DNA of 64,000 nt from contig NZ_FORA01000007.1 of the NCBI RefSeq assembly GCF_900113875.1, positions 51,990 through 115,989 of the forward strand, written 5' to 3'. The notes below the pieces were generated by a model, which saw nothing but the letters and a program-made list of their open reading frames with translations, ran no database searches and was not told where the DNA came from. Source of the DNA: Jannaschia pohangensis. GTDB lineage: Bacteria; Pseudomonadota; Alphaproteobacteria; Rhodobacterales; Rhodobacteraceae. Positions 44,332-52,199 of the stretch are shown here, piece by piece. The position numbers were made by a program, and so were the translations under genes. Each line of letters opens with the position of its first letter. Positions within the stretch are counted from its first letter, which is position 1.

Positions 44332-45653
44332 TCTTCGCCCTTCCCGTCTTCGGGCTTTTTCATGCGCTTGGTCGATGCGGGCTTCTTGGGCTTCACGATG
44401 CCCTTGCCGCGCTGACCGCCCTTTCGCAGGCTGATTGAGCTGTCGGCCCGCAGGCGCGTGGTGCGCTCGGCCTTCGTCTCTTTCGGCTTGTCCTCCGGCC
44501 CCTTGCGATCAAAGGGCCGCGCGGCGCGGGCGGGACGGGCGTCATCCCGGCTTTCGCGGGGCTTGCGGTCGCCGTCCTTCGCAAAGCGCGGTTTGCCGTC
44601 GCCGTCGCGCGCAGGCCGCTCGCCGCGCTTCTCGAAAGGCTTGCGCTCGCCATCCTTGGCGAACCGGGGCTTGCCGTCGCCGCCACGGGCCGGACGGTCG
44701 CCATCGCGCGCGGGCCGCTCGGCACGCTTCTCGAAAGGCTTGCGCTCGCCGTCCTTGGCGAGCCGGGGCTTGCCATCGCCGCCACGGGCCGGGCGGTCGC
44801 CCCGGGCGTCCGTGGGTTTGCGGGGGCCGCCGGGGCGGGGCTTGCGGCCAACGGGCCGGGTCTTGTCGTCGTCTTCGGCCATGGGACCGGTTCCTTTCCG
44901 GGTCTCGGCCAGTTCGCCGTCGAACGTGCTGCCGAGTTGTTCGCGCAGGACGCGCGGTTTGATCTCTTCGACGTCGCCCGGCGGCAAGGTGCCCAACTGG
45001 AACGGCCCATAGCTGATCCGGATGAGCCGGTTCACATAGAGGTCCACGGCATCCATCGCGCGTCGGATCTCGCGGTTGCGCCCTTCGCGAAGGCCGACCG
45101 TCAGCCAGGCGTTGGCCCCCTTCTGGCGGTCGAGCGTGACCTGCATCGGCGCGAAATCCTCGCCATCGACGGTCATGCCGTTTCGCAGGATGTCCAGCGT
45201 CGCCTCAGTCGGGGTGCCGTTGATGCGCACGCGGTAGCGCCGCAGCCAGCCGGTCGAGGGCAGTTCGAGCTGACGCTTCAGCTCCCCGTCGTTGGTCAAC
45301 AGGAGCAACCCCTCGGAGTTGAGATCGAGGCGTCCGACCGACATCACGCGGCCCAATTCCGGCGGCAAGGCGTCGAACACCGTCTCGCGGCCCTTTTCGT
45401 CGCGGGCCGAGGTCACCAGTCCAAGGGGTTTGTGATAGAGCCAGAGCCGCGCGCCATCGGCCTGCGGCAAAGGCTTGCCATCGACGGTGACCTTGTCGCC
45501 CGGAAGGATATTGGTCGCCACGTTCGACACGGTGCGCCCGTTCACCTTGACCCGCAATTCGGTCACCATGACCTCCGCATCCCGCCGGGAGGCGAGGCCC
45601 GCGCGCGCGATCACCTTGGCGATCCGGTCACCCTGTCTGCTGTCGTCTGTCAT
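44328..45653 (-). CDS. RluB/RsuA-type 23S rRNA pseudouridine synthase with repetitive basic tail
   Basis: 441-residue protein. An S4 RNA-binding domain (about 9-60) and the RluB/E catalytic domain carry the active Asp110 in GRLDLNSEGLLLLT. The core ends near residue 255, which is the normal family length. Residues about 265-441 are an unstructured tail rich in Lys, Arg, Gly, Asp and Pro. It includes two adjacent 33-residue repeats (with DGERKPFEK in each) and a partial third. The enzyme converts a 23S rRNA uridine (U2605 in E. coli) to pseudouridine; the tail probably adds RNA affinity. Confidence 0.9.
   Translation of the reverse strand: MTDDSRQGDRIAKVIARAGLASRRDAEVMVTELRVKVNGRTVSNVATNILPGDKVTVDGKPLPQADGARLWLYHKPLGLVTSARDEKGRETVFDALPPELGRVMSVGRLDLNSEGLLLLTNDGELKRQLELPSTGWLRRYRVRINGTPTEATLDILRNGMTVDGEDFAPMQVTLDRQKGANAWLTVGLREGRNREIRRAMDAVDLYVNRLIRISYGPFQLGTLPPGDVEEIKPRVLREQLGSTFDGELAETRKGTGPMAEDDDKTRPVGRKPRPGGPRKPTDARGDRPARGGDGKPRLAKDGERKPFEKRAERPARDGDRPARGGDGKPRFAKDGERKPFEKRGERPARDGDGKPRFAKDGDRKPRESRDDARPARAARPFDRKGPEDKPKETKAERTTRLRADSSISLRKGGQRGKGIVKPKKPASTKRMKKPEDGKGED
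44602..44799 (-). repeat. Two 99-bp tandem repeats coding the tail of the pseudouridine synthase
   Basis: Units 44602-44700 and 44701-44799 are head to tail and nearly identical, with only scattered third-position or single-base differences. A truncated copy continues at about 44562-44601. The unit length is a multiple of three (33 codons), so copy number can change without a frameshift. Confidence 0.85.
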
Positions 45654-45729
45654 GTCCGGCCTCTACCGCCGTTCCCGCGCCTTGGAAAGCGACTTGCACG
45701 GGGCCGACGGCGGCGGCACACCGGGGGCC

Positions 45730-46173
45730 ATGTTCCGCTCGTTCATGTCCGAGGCCCTGCAGGAGGCCCGCGCCGCCGCCGATCTGGGCGAAGTGCCGGT
45801 CGGCGCCGTCATCACCCGGGGCGATGCCATCCTGGCGCGCGCGGGCAACCGGACGCGGACCGACAACGACCCCACGGCCCATGCAGAGGTTCTCGCGATC
45901 CGTGCCGCCTGTGCGGCCTTGGGGCAGGACCGTTTGCCGGGCTGCGTGATCTGGGTGACGCTGGAACCCTGTGCGATGTGTGCGCAGGCGATTTCCCACG
46001 CACGACTGGCGCGCCTGCACTTCGGGGCCTCCGATCCGAAGTCTGGGGGTGTTCTGCATGGCGCGCGCGTCTTCTCCCATGCGCAGTGCCATCACGTGCC
46101 CGAAGTGCACGACGGGCTGGAGGCCGAGGCCTGCGCCGACCTGCTCCGCCGCTTTTTCGAGACCCGAAGGTAG
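45730..46173 (+). CDS. tadA: tRNA-specific adenosine deaminase
   Basis: 147-residue zinc deaminase that converts A34 to inosine in tRNA-Arg(ACG). The zinc/catalytic site is HAE at 51-53 and PCAMC at 80-84; the flanking VPVGAV and NDPTAHAEV segments are typical. The frame is open upstream to 45475 but family homology starts near ATG 45730; ATG 45745 would give the most usual N-terminus. Neither has a clean ribosome-binding site. It is divergent from the pseudouridine synthase gene by 76 bases. Confidence 0.93.
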   Translation: MFRSFMSEALQEARAAADLGEVPVGAVITRGDAILARAGNRTRTDNDPTAHAEVLAIRAACAALGQDRLPGCVIWVTLEPCAMCAQAISHARLARLHFGASDPKSGGVLHGARVFSHAQCHHVPEVHDGLEAEACADLLRRFFETRR

Positions 46174-46184
46174 CGCACGCAAAA

Positions 46185-46207
46185 GGCGCACCCCAGAGGG
46201 ATGCGCC
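46185..46207 (-). terminator. Probable terminator of the 63-residue secreted protein gene
   Basis: GGCGCA (46185-46190) pairs with TGCGCC (46202-46207), extended by CCC/GGG with one bulge. On the minus strand the stem is followed by TTTT (46184-46181). It lies between the convergent tadA end and the small secreted protein gene. Confidence 0.55.
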
Positions 46208-46248
46208 ATCGGGTCCGACGGGAGGGTTCGGACCGGGGGGACGGGGTA

Positions 46249-46440
46249 TCAGTCGTCGGATTCGGCGAGGATCGAGGCCAGGATCATCTGGGCGCGATCA
46301 TCGTGACCTCCGCGGTCGCCCTTCGTGGTCACGAGCGTCGGCTGGGCCGCGGACTCGGCACCGATGGCAGGACTTACGCCGAACGCCAGGGGGGCGGAGA
46401 GGGCGGCGACCAGCAAGGCAGATTTCGCAAAGTATGTCAT
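46249..46440 (-). CDS. Small secreted protein (63 aa), SAEDE-family-like
   Basis: 63-residue protein with a signal peptide (MTYFAKSALLVAALSAPLAFG..., cleavage near IGA-ES) and an acidic mature part of about 36 residues. It ends RAQMILASILAESDD. The end resembles the AQAIFDRIEAESAEDE end of the neighbour at 46528 and the IFARIKAASAEDE end of the protein at the right window edge. AAGGA seven bases before ATG 46440 supports the start. No function is known for this kind of protein. Confidence 0.7.
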   Translation of the reverse strand: MTYFAKSALLVAALSAPLAFGVSPAIGAESAAQPTLVTTKGDRGGHDDRAQMILASILAESDD

Positions 46441-46488
46441 GCTGTTTTCCTTTGTGGTTTGGTGGTTGCCGTTGAACTTGGGATCGGG

Positions 46489-46512
46489 CCGCGCCCCGGG
46501 GTGGGGGCGCGG
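46489..46512. other. G/C-rich hairpin between the two small secreted protein genes
   Basis: CCGCGCCCC (46489-46497) pairs exactly with GGGGCGCGG (46504-46512). No T-run follows on either strand, so it may stabilise the 3' end of the upstream mRNA rather than end transcription. Confidence 0.5.
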
Positions 46513-46527
46513 CGCGGTATCAGATGA

Positions 46528-46743
46528 TTACTCGTCTTCGGCGCTCTCGGCTTCGATGCGGTCAAAGATCGCCTGTGCTTCGGGGCTGTGCGTGCCATTC
46601 GCGGTCGACAGCGTCCCTTGCAGTTCGATGACGTCGCCGCCTTCCTTGCTCTGGTTGAAGTGCTGGATCGCTTCAACGCTGGTGTTGGCCAAAACGGGGG
46701 CGGCGAACAGGGCGATGGCGGCAGTGAGGGTCAGGGTTTTCAT
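46528..46743 (-). CDS. Small secreted protein (71 aa) with conserved SAEDE tail
   Basis: 71-residue protein with a clear signal peptide (MKTLTLTAAIALFAAPVLA, then NTSVEA). The mature domain has AIQHFNQSKEGGDVIEL and ends AQAIFDRIEAESAEDE. The same spacing of an A-x2-x-FN segment and an IFxRIxAxSAEDE tail is seen in the protein cut by the right window edge. GGAGA is placed before ATG 46743. Similar small proteins are common in Rhodobacteraceae genomes but have no assigned role. Confidence 0.8.
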   Translation of the reverse strand: MKTLTLTAAIALFAAPVLANTSVEAIQHFNQSKEGGDVIELQGTLSTANGTHSPEAQAIFDRIEAESAEDE

Positions 46744-46991
46744 GATCTTCTCCAAATGTGTGTTGCGGGTCTTGATTGATTGAACCGTCCGTCTTGGCCG
46801 ATCCGATGAGAGACATATGGACCCCAATTCACTCACTTCAAATGCACAGCCTCGTGAGAATGGCAGATAATTGGTGCGTTTATGCAGGTTAAAATTGCAC
46901 CCCCGCACCGCCTTCACCTCTGCGTGAGAATAGCCGCCATTTCCGTAAGAATCAGGGGTTTCGATGAAACCGGATCCCCGGTTCATGCGTA
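46744..46991. other. 248-base gap upstream of the small secreted protein genes
   Basis: A/T-richer than its surroundings. It holds the presumed promoter for the 71-residue protein but no clear sigma-70 boxes. A TGAAACCGG...CCGGTTCA hairpin (46964-46984, one bulged A) lies next to the P1 peptidase stop and may end that operon. No RNA gene or supportable reading frame. Confidence 0.4.
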
Positions 46992-47987
46992 TCAATCGGT
47001 TTTGCGACGCCCGAAACGATCCGTCCAGGTCGGCAAGGGCCCGCCTTGCAACCGTGCAGCATGAACCCCCCGCGCGATGGCGCGCGACAGGCAGGTGGCG
47101 GCGGCATGACCCAGGCGCAGGGCATCCCAGATCGGATCCGGCAGCGGGACGGCCCCGGTGGCCGCCGCGAACACCAGATCGCCGTCCATTGGCGTGTGGC
47201 TGGGTTGAATGGCCCGCGCCATGCCGTCCTGCGCGGCAGTGGCGAGGCGCGTGGCCTGCGCCTGGGTCAGCACCGCATCGGTGGCGACGATGGCGATGGT
47301 GGTCGACTGACCGGGCTGCCGGTTGCCGTAGGGCTCCAACGCGGGGTCGAGCGCGCCCGGCGCACCGCCGCCGAACTCAGAAGCCAATTCGAAGGGTTGG
47401 GCGAGGAAGCGGCCCTCGTCATCGCAAGTCCGGCCCAGGGCATTCACGGCTACCAGCGCGCCCACGGTGATCCCGCAGTCCAGAACGCAGGACGCCGACC
47501 CAAGCCCCCCCGCCAGGTCCATCGTCGTCGCCCCGAACCCCGCGCCGACACTGCCCAGATCGAAGGTGGTCTCTGCGGCGGCCAGCGCTGCGCGACCCAG
47601 ATCGCCATAGGGGTTGCGGTCCCACGTCTTGTCGCCGCCGTTCAGCAGGTCGAACAGGATCGCGCCCGGCACGATGGGCACCCGTTGATCGCCCACGGCA
47701 AACCCCCGGCCCATGGTGCGCAGGCCATCGGCCACGCCCCCGCCCGCATCCAGCCCGAAGGCAGAGCCGCCCGACAGGACCAGCGCGTCGACCTCCTGCA
47801 CCATCTTGTCGGGGGCCAGAAGGTCGGTCTCCCGCGTGCCGGGTGCGCCGCCCATGACGTTGACGCCCGCGACGAAGGGCCTGTCGCCCAGAAGGACGGT
47901 CGTGCCGGTGCGGATCGTGTCGGACTGCGCATTGCCGACCCGCAGGCCCGCGACATCGGTGATCAGGTTCAGGGGTCCGGGCCGCAT
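46992..47987 (-). CDS. P1 (S58, DmpA/NylC-like) family peptidase
   Basis: 331-residue self-processing N-terminal-nucleophile hydrolase. The N-terminus has ITDVAGLRVGNAQ, and the core ALVLSGGSAFGLDAGGGVAD and GSVGAGFGATT are family signatures. The autocleavage site would lie in the STTIAIVATDAVLT region near residue 232, where NylC-type enzymes use a Thr. Substrates include aminopeptides and amide oligomers; here unknown. It is the last gene of a Crp/SDR/unknown/P1 operon with gaps of 2-17 bases. Confidence 0.88.
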   Translation of the reverse strand: MRPGPLNLITDVAGLRVGNAQSDTIRTGTTVLLGDRPFVAGVNVMGGAPGTRETDLLAPDKMVQEVDALVLSGGSAFGLDAGGGVADGLRTMGRGFAVGDQRVPIVPGAILFDLLNGGDKTWDRNPYGDLGRAALAAAETTFDLGSVGAGFGATTMDLAGGLGSASCVLDCGITVGALVAVNALGRTCDDEGRFLAQPFELASEFGGGAPGALDPALEPYGNRQPGQSTTIAIVATDAVLTQAQATRLATAAQDGMARAIQPSHTPMDGDLVFAAATGAVPLPDPIWDALRLGHAAATCLSRAIARGVHAARLQGGPLPTWTDRFGRRKTD

Positions 47988-47989
47988 GG

Positions 47990-48301
47990 CTACTCCGTAT
48001 CCGGCAAAAGGGCGCGGGTCAGGGTGCCGGAATATCGCCCGACAAACCGCAGCATCCGCGTGTCGCGCGGCGCCACACCCGACCCCGGCAACAGCAGGAT
48101 CAGCGTTGGCTCGGTCAGCTGTTCCAGCTGCGCCACCGTGTCATCAGGGAAATAGCCGCGCAGGCGCGGGCCGAACGGACGCGCCAGAACCTCCACCTGT
48201 TCCAGATCAGCCCCCGGATTCGCATCGAGCAGATGGGCGAAGGCCAGTTGCTGACTGGCGAAGGTCCCGGCCAGAACGCCGATTTCTACGCGGAACTTCA
48301 A
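47990..48301 (-). CDS. Conserved-looking protein of unknown function
   Basis: 103-residue soluble protein with no signal or membrane segment (MKFRVEIGVLAGTFASQQ...). Hydrophobic strands alternate with short helices, and a basic segment lies in the middle (EVLARPFGPRLRGYF). No family recognised. It is two bases upstream of the P1 peptidase start and 15 bases after the SDR stop, so operon membership is the main support that it is real. Confidence 0.7.
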   Translation of the reverse strand: MKFRVEIGVLAGTFASQQLAFAHLLDANPGADLEQVEVLARPFGPRLRGYFPDDTVAQLEQLTEPTLILLLPGSGVAPRDTRMLRFVGRYSGTLTRALLPDTE

Positions 48302-48316
48302 GCGGCCGCCCGCCGG

Positions 48317-49057
48317 TCAGATGCAGCGGCCACCGTCCACCTCCATCGCGACGCCGGTGATCATCGACGCCTCGTCCGAGCAGAGGAAACAGGCGGCGTT
48401 GCCCATGTCCTCGGGCGTGGAGAAACGGCCCAAGGGAATGGTCGACAAGAACTTGGCGCGGATCTCGGGCGTGTCCTCGCCCATGAAACTGGCCAGAAGC
48501 GGGGTTTCGCCCGCCACGGGGTTGATCGCGTTCACGCGCACGCCTGCGGGCGCAAGCTCCACCGCCATGGCCTTGGTCGCCGTGATCATCCAGCCCTTGG
48601 ACGCATTGTACCAGTTGAGCCGGGGTCGCGGGCTGACCCCCGCGGTCGAGGCGACGTTCAGGATCGCCCCGGCCCCCGCCTTCTTCATTACCGGCACGAC
48701 ATGGCGCGCCGACAGGTAGACCGACTTGGCGTTGACGGACAGGACGCGGTCGAAATCGGGCTCCGTCACCTCTTCCATGGGCATGGGCAGGTGCGTGACG
48801 CCCGCGTTGTTCACCAGGATGTCGATGCGGCCCCAGGCGTCCATCGCCTGCGCGGTCAACGCGGCCCAGTCTGCGTCCCTAGAGACATCCATCCCCGCCG
48901 ACAGGCCACCGATGGCGCGTGCCACCTCGGCCGCGCCGTCGCCGTTCAGATCGGCGACCAGCACCCGCGCGCCTTCGGCCACGAACTTGTCGACGATGCC
49001 CCGGCCAAAGCCCGAGGCCCCTCCCGTCACGATGGCCGTCTTGTCCTTCAGTCGCAT
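48317..49057 (-). CDS. Short-chain dehydrogenase/reductase (classical SDR)
   Basis: 246-residue NAD(P)-dependent oxidoreductase. The coenzyme loop is TGGASGFGRG at 11-20. The NNAG motif is at about 87-90, the catalytic Ser is in NVASTAG, and YNASK supplies Tyr and Lys at about 152-156. Asp at the end of beta2 (VLVADLN) favours NAD. Substrate unknown. It lies between a Crp-like regulator and the unknown/P1 genes. Confidence 0.9.
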   Translation of the reverse strand: MRLKDKTAIVTGGASGFGRGIVDKFVAEGARVLVADLNGDGAAEVARAIGGLSAGMDVSRDADWAALTAQAMDAWGRIDILVNNAGVTHLPMPMEEVTEPDFDRVLSVNAKSVYLSARHVVPVMKKAGAGAILNVASTAGVSPRPRLNWYNASKGWMITATKAMAVELAPAGVRVNAINPVAGETPLLASFMGEDTPEIRAKFLSTIPLGRFSTPEDMGNAACFLCSDEASMITGVAMEVDGGRCI

Positions 49058-49074
49058 GGCAATCCTCCCGCCTC

Positions 49075-49659
49075 TCAGCGTCGATCTTGACCTGTGTCCG
49101 GTGCGGTGACCAGACCTTCGGGGCTGCGTCGGCGCGCCAGGGCCCGGTAAAGCGCTTCGGGCGTCACGCCCAAGTCGGCGGCAAGGCCCCGCCATTGCCC
49201 GCGCGGCGGCAGCGGGCCGTTCATCGCCTGCCAGGCCGCAAGACGGTCGGCCAGTCGCGGCAACGCCAGGATTTCCGCACGCGTCCGCGCGCCTTGCAAG
49301 CTGGCCGCAAGGTGCCGCACCAGCAGGGGTGCGCCTTCGGGGCCCGACAGGAGCTTGCGGGCAAGGGGCGCGGGCATACTGCGCAGCTCGGCCGCGCGCA
49401 CCACCCCCAGATCGCAGTGATAGACGTCGTGAAAGATCGACGCCTCGGCCAGGATCGCGCCCGCTTCGGCCCGGTGCAGGGTGAGCCGCCCGCCGTTCGG
49501 CTGGTCCCGGGTCATGTTCACGGCCCCCGACATCAACAAATGCAGGGCCGTGACCGGATCACCCCGGCGCGCCAAGACCGCGCCCTCGGGCAAATGCCGC
49601 GATGGCCCCGTGCGGGTCAGGATATGGTCGAAAAGCGCCTGTGACATGATCCGGATCAT
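49075..49659 (-). CDS. Crp/Fnr-family transcriptional regulator
   Basis: 194-residue regulator. The N-terminal cyclic-nucleotide-binding-like beta-roll has LPEGAVLARRGDPVTALHLLMSG. A long dimer helix follows, then a C-terminal helix-turn-helix (GQWRGLAADLGVTPEALYRALARR). No Fnr-type Cys cluster is present, so it is not an oxygen sensor of that type; the ligand is unknown. ATG 49659 (AAGGTGG upstream) was chosen; ATG 49647 is possible. First gene of the operon, so probably autoregulating it. Confidence 0.85.
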   Translation of the reverse strand: MIRIMSQALFDHILTRTGPSRHLPEGAVLARRGDPVTALHLLMSGAVNMTRDQPNGGRLTLHRAEAGAILAEASIFHDVYHCDLGVVRAAELRSMPAPLARKLLSGPEGAPLLVRHLAASLQGARTRAEILALPRLADRLAAWQAMNGPLPPRGQWRGLAADLGVTPEALYRALARRRSPEGLVTAPDTGQDRR

Positions 49660-49717
49660 GTCCACCTTGGTCCCGAAACGCTAGCTCTTGCCATCTGATC
49701 AAACGCCGGAGGCTATC

Positions 49718-50233
49718 ATGACTCGATCCATCGCGCTTTGCGCCGCGCTCGCCCTTGTCGCCCCGCCCGTTGCGGCACAGCACCGGGGTGCGCCCCCGCC
49801 GCTGCTGGAACAGGGGCCGGGCACCTTTGCGGCCCTGTCCGAGATCGTGGCCCTTCTGACGGCGGACCCGGCGACCGATTGGTCGCATGTGGATATCCCG
49901 GCGCTCGCCGACCATCTGGCCGACATGGACCGCGTCTTTTCGCTGGCCGAAGTCCGGTCGACGCAGACGCCCGAAGGCGCGGTGTTCGACGTCACGGGCA
50001 CGGGTCCGGTCGTGGGATCGATCCAGCGCATGGCGACGGCCCACGGGATAACGGTCGGCCCCGGCTGGACGTGGGCGGTCACACGCTTGGCCGATGGCGC
50101 GCGCGTCACCGTCACCGGCCCCGATCCGGTGCAGGTGCGCGCGCTCGGCTTTCGCGGTCTGCTTGCCATGGGCGACCATCACCGAACGCACCATCTGGCG
50201 CTGGCGACCGGGCACAACCCGCACGGCCACTGA
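49718..50233 (+). CDS. Exported protein of unknown function, His-rich C-terminus
   Basis: 171-residue protein with a signal peptide (MTRSIALCAALALVAPPVAA). The mature domain starts QHRGAPPPLLEQGPG, and the C-terminus is rich in His (GDHHRTHHLALATGHNPHGH), which could bind metal. GGAGG six bases before ATG 49718 is a strong ribosome-binding site. It is divergent from the Crp-like gene. Family not recognised. Confidence 0.75.
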   Translation: MTRSIALCAALALVAPPVAAQHRGAPPPLLEQGPGTFAALSEIVALLTADPATDWSHVDIPALADHLADMDRVFSLAEVRSTQTPEGAVFDVTGTGPVVGSIQRMATAHGITVGPGWTWAVTRLADGARVTVTGPDPVQVRALGFRGLLAMGDHHRTHHLALATGHNPHGH

Positions 50234-50237
50234 CGGA

Positions 50238-50759
50238 TCAGGCGGCGCGCCGGGCCCGGATGCCAGCCACGATGACCAGGACCAGACCCGCCAAAAGCCC
50301 GAGCGCCCCGCCCAGATAGGCCGCGTTATGCATCGCCCCGGCGCGTCGGAAGGCCGTGACGTCTGCGCCGTCCGGTGTCCACCAGATGCCGTCGGGCGTG
50401 GGGCTGATGATCTCCACCAGAAGGCCCGTGGCCGAGGCGAGCGCCGTCAGCCCGAGGACCAGCGCGATCGCCCAGAACCCCGCACGTCGCAGGCCCGCCG
50501 CCGTCGGAACGACCAGCGCGCCGATCCCGAAGACCGGCACCCCGATGACAAGACCCATCCACCAGCTGGCCTGCACCCCGACCCAGGCCGCGCCCAGACG
50601 CGGGGGCCAGTCCCGCGGAATTGCGAACTGGTCGAACTTGAACATGTGATAGTAATCCGGCGCCACGCCATAGCTGACCTGATCGTGCAGGGCGCCGAAC
50701 ACAGCTGCGGCAACGCAGGCCAGCGCGGTCAACATCAGAGCCGTGAAAAGCCGTGTCAT
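50238..50759 (-). CDS. Four-helix membrane protein of unknown function
   Basis: 173-residue protein with about four transmembrane helices (near 5-25, 68-88, 95-115, 145-165) and a periplasmic loop containing DQVSYGVAPDYYHMFKFDQF, rich in Tyr and Phe. No known family motif. It follows the aldehyde dehydrogenase stop after three bases, so it is the last gene of the ABC importer operon. Confidence 0.75.
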   Translation of the reverse strand: MTRLFTALMLTALACVAAAVFGALHDQVSYGVAPDYYHMFKFDQFAIPRDWPPRLGAAWVGVQASWWMGLVIGVPVFGIGALVVPTAAGLRRAGFWAIALVLGLTALASATGLLVEIISPTPDGIWWTPDGADVTAFRRAGAMHNAAYLGGALGLLAGLVLVIVAGIRARRAA

Positions 50760-50762
50760 CGA

Positions 50763-52199
50763 TCAGCCGTGCAGTGCCGCGACGGTCTTGAGCTGGCTGA
50801 AGCCATACAGCGCCTCGAACCCCTTTTCACGACCGTGACCGGACTTGCCGATGCCGCCGAAGGGCAATTCGACACCCCCGCCCGCGCCGTAGTTGTTGAC
50901 GAAGACCTGCCCCGCCCGAAGGTCACGGGCCAGTCGCATCTGCCGCGCGCCGTCGCGGGTCCAGACGCCGGCGACCAGCCCGTAATCGGTGCCGTTGGCG
51001 ATGGCCACGGCCTCGGCTTCGGTGTCGAAGGGGATGACGACCTGTACCGGCCCGAAGATTTCCTGCTGCGCCAGCGGGTGATCCGGCGTCGCGCCGGTCA
51101 GGAGGGTCGGCGCGACGTAGTGCCCCCCGGTTCCCGTCACCTTGCCCTGCGCCGCGACGGTCAGCCCGTCAGCCTGCGCCAGAAACCCCTCCACGATGTC
51201 CTTCTGTCGCGCGGAAATGAGCGGCCCGACCTCCAGATCGTCGAGGGCGGGGCCGACGCGCAGTTGGCGGTAGCGGTCGGCCATGCGGGCGACGACCTCG
51301 TCGTGCACCCCGCGTTGGACCAGGATGCGGGATGCGGCGGAACAGGTCTGCCCGGCGTTCTGGATGCCCGCGTTCACGAGGAACGGCAGGGCGGCGTCCA
51401 GATCGGCGTCGTCGAACACCAGTTGCGGGGACTTGCCGCCCAGTTCCAGCGTGACCGGCACGACATTCGCCGCCGCCGCCCGCTGGACCAGAACGCCGGT
51501 CGCGATCGAGCCGGTAAAGCTGATGTGGTGGATGCCGGGGTGGGCCGTCAGCGCGGCCCCGGCCTCGCCCCCCAGACCGGGCACGACGTTGAGCGCCCCG
51601 TCCGGCAGGCCCGCGTCACAGGCGATCCGGGCAAAGGCCAGGGCCGTCAGGCAGGCCTCCTCGGCGGGTTTGAGAACACAGGCGTTGCCCATGGCCAGCG
51701 CCGCGCCAACCGACCGTCCGATGATCTGCATCGGATAGTTCCAGGGCACGATGTGGCCCGTCACCCCATGCGGTTGGCGCAGGGTATAGACGGTATAGCC
51801 ATCGAGATAGGGGATCGTCTCGCCATGCACCTTGTCGGCGGCCCCGCCGTAGAATTCCAGATAGCGCGCCAGAGCCACGGCATCGGCCCGCGCCTGTCGC
51901 AACGGTTTGCCCACGTCCAGGGCCTCTAGCGCGGCTAGGTCCTCTACCCGCTCCAGCACCAGGCGGCCCATGCGCGCCAGAATGCGCCCCCGCTCCACCG
52001 CAGGCATCCGTCCCCAGTCACCGGCCAGCGCCTGATGGGCGGCGGCGACGGCGGCGTCGATCTCGCGCGATTGGCCGCGGGCGATGTCCGCCAGATGCGA
52101 CCCATCCGACGGGTTCTCGAGCGTCAAGGTCTCGGCCGCGCGGACCCATGTGCCGCCGATCAGCATTTCCGAAGGATCGAACCAAAGCGCCATCGTCAT
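50763..52199 (-). CDS. NAD(P)-dependent aldehyde dehydrogenase
   Basis: 478-residue enzyme oxidising an aldehyde to an acid. The catalytic Glu is in VTLELGGKSPQ and the nucleophilic Cys in NAGQTCSAASR, with the NAD loop FTGSIATG. C-terminal EIFGPVQ and LPFGGIGKSGHG are intact. The ATGA overlap with the VOC-like gene places it in the importer operon, suggesting it acts on a compound taken up by that system. Substrate unknown. Confidence 0.93.
   Translation of the reverse strand: MTMALWFDPSEMLIGGTWVRAAETLTLENPSDGSHLADIARGQSREIDAAVAAAHQALAGDWGRMPAVERGRILARMGRLVLERVEDLAALEALDVGKPLRQARADAVALARYLEFYGGAADKVHGETIPYLDGYTVYTLRQPHGVTGHIVPWNYPMQIIGRSVGAALAMGNACVLKPAEEACLTALAFARIACDAGLPDGALNVVPGLGGEAGAALTAHPGIHHISFTGSIATGVLVQRAAAANVVPVTLELGGKSPQLVFDDADLDAALPFLVNAGIQNAGQTCSAASRILVQRGVHDEVVARMADRYRQLRVGPALDDLEVGPLISARQKDIVEGFLAQADGLTVAAQGKVTGTGGHYVAPTLLTGATPDHPLAQQEIFGPVQVVIPFDTEAEAVAIANGTDYGLVAGVWTRDGARQMRLARDLRAGQVFVNNYGAGGGVELPFGGIGKSGHGREKGFEALYGFSQLKTVAALHG

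Noticed and set aside
46882..47064. 60-codon frame in the gap next to the P1 peptidase
   Set aside because: No ribosome-binding site, overlaps the peptidase 3' end, and composition fits noise.
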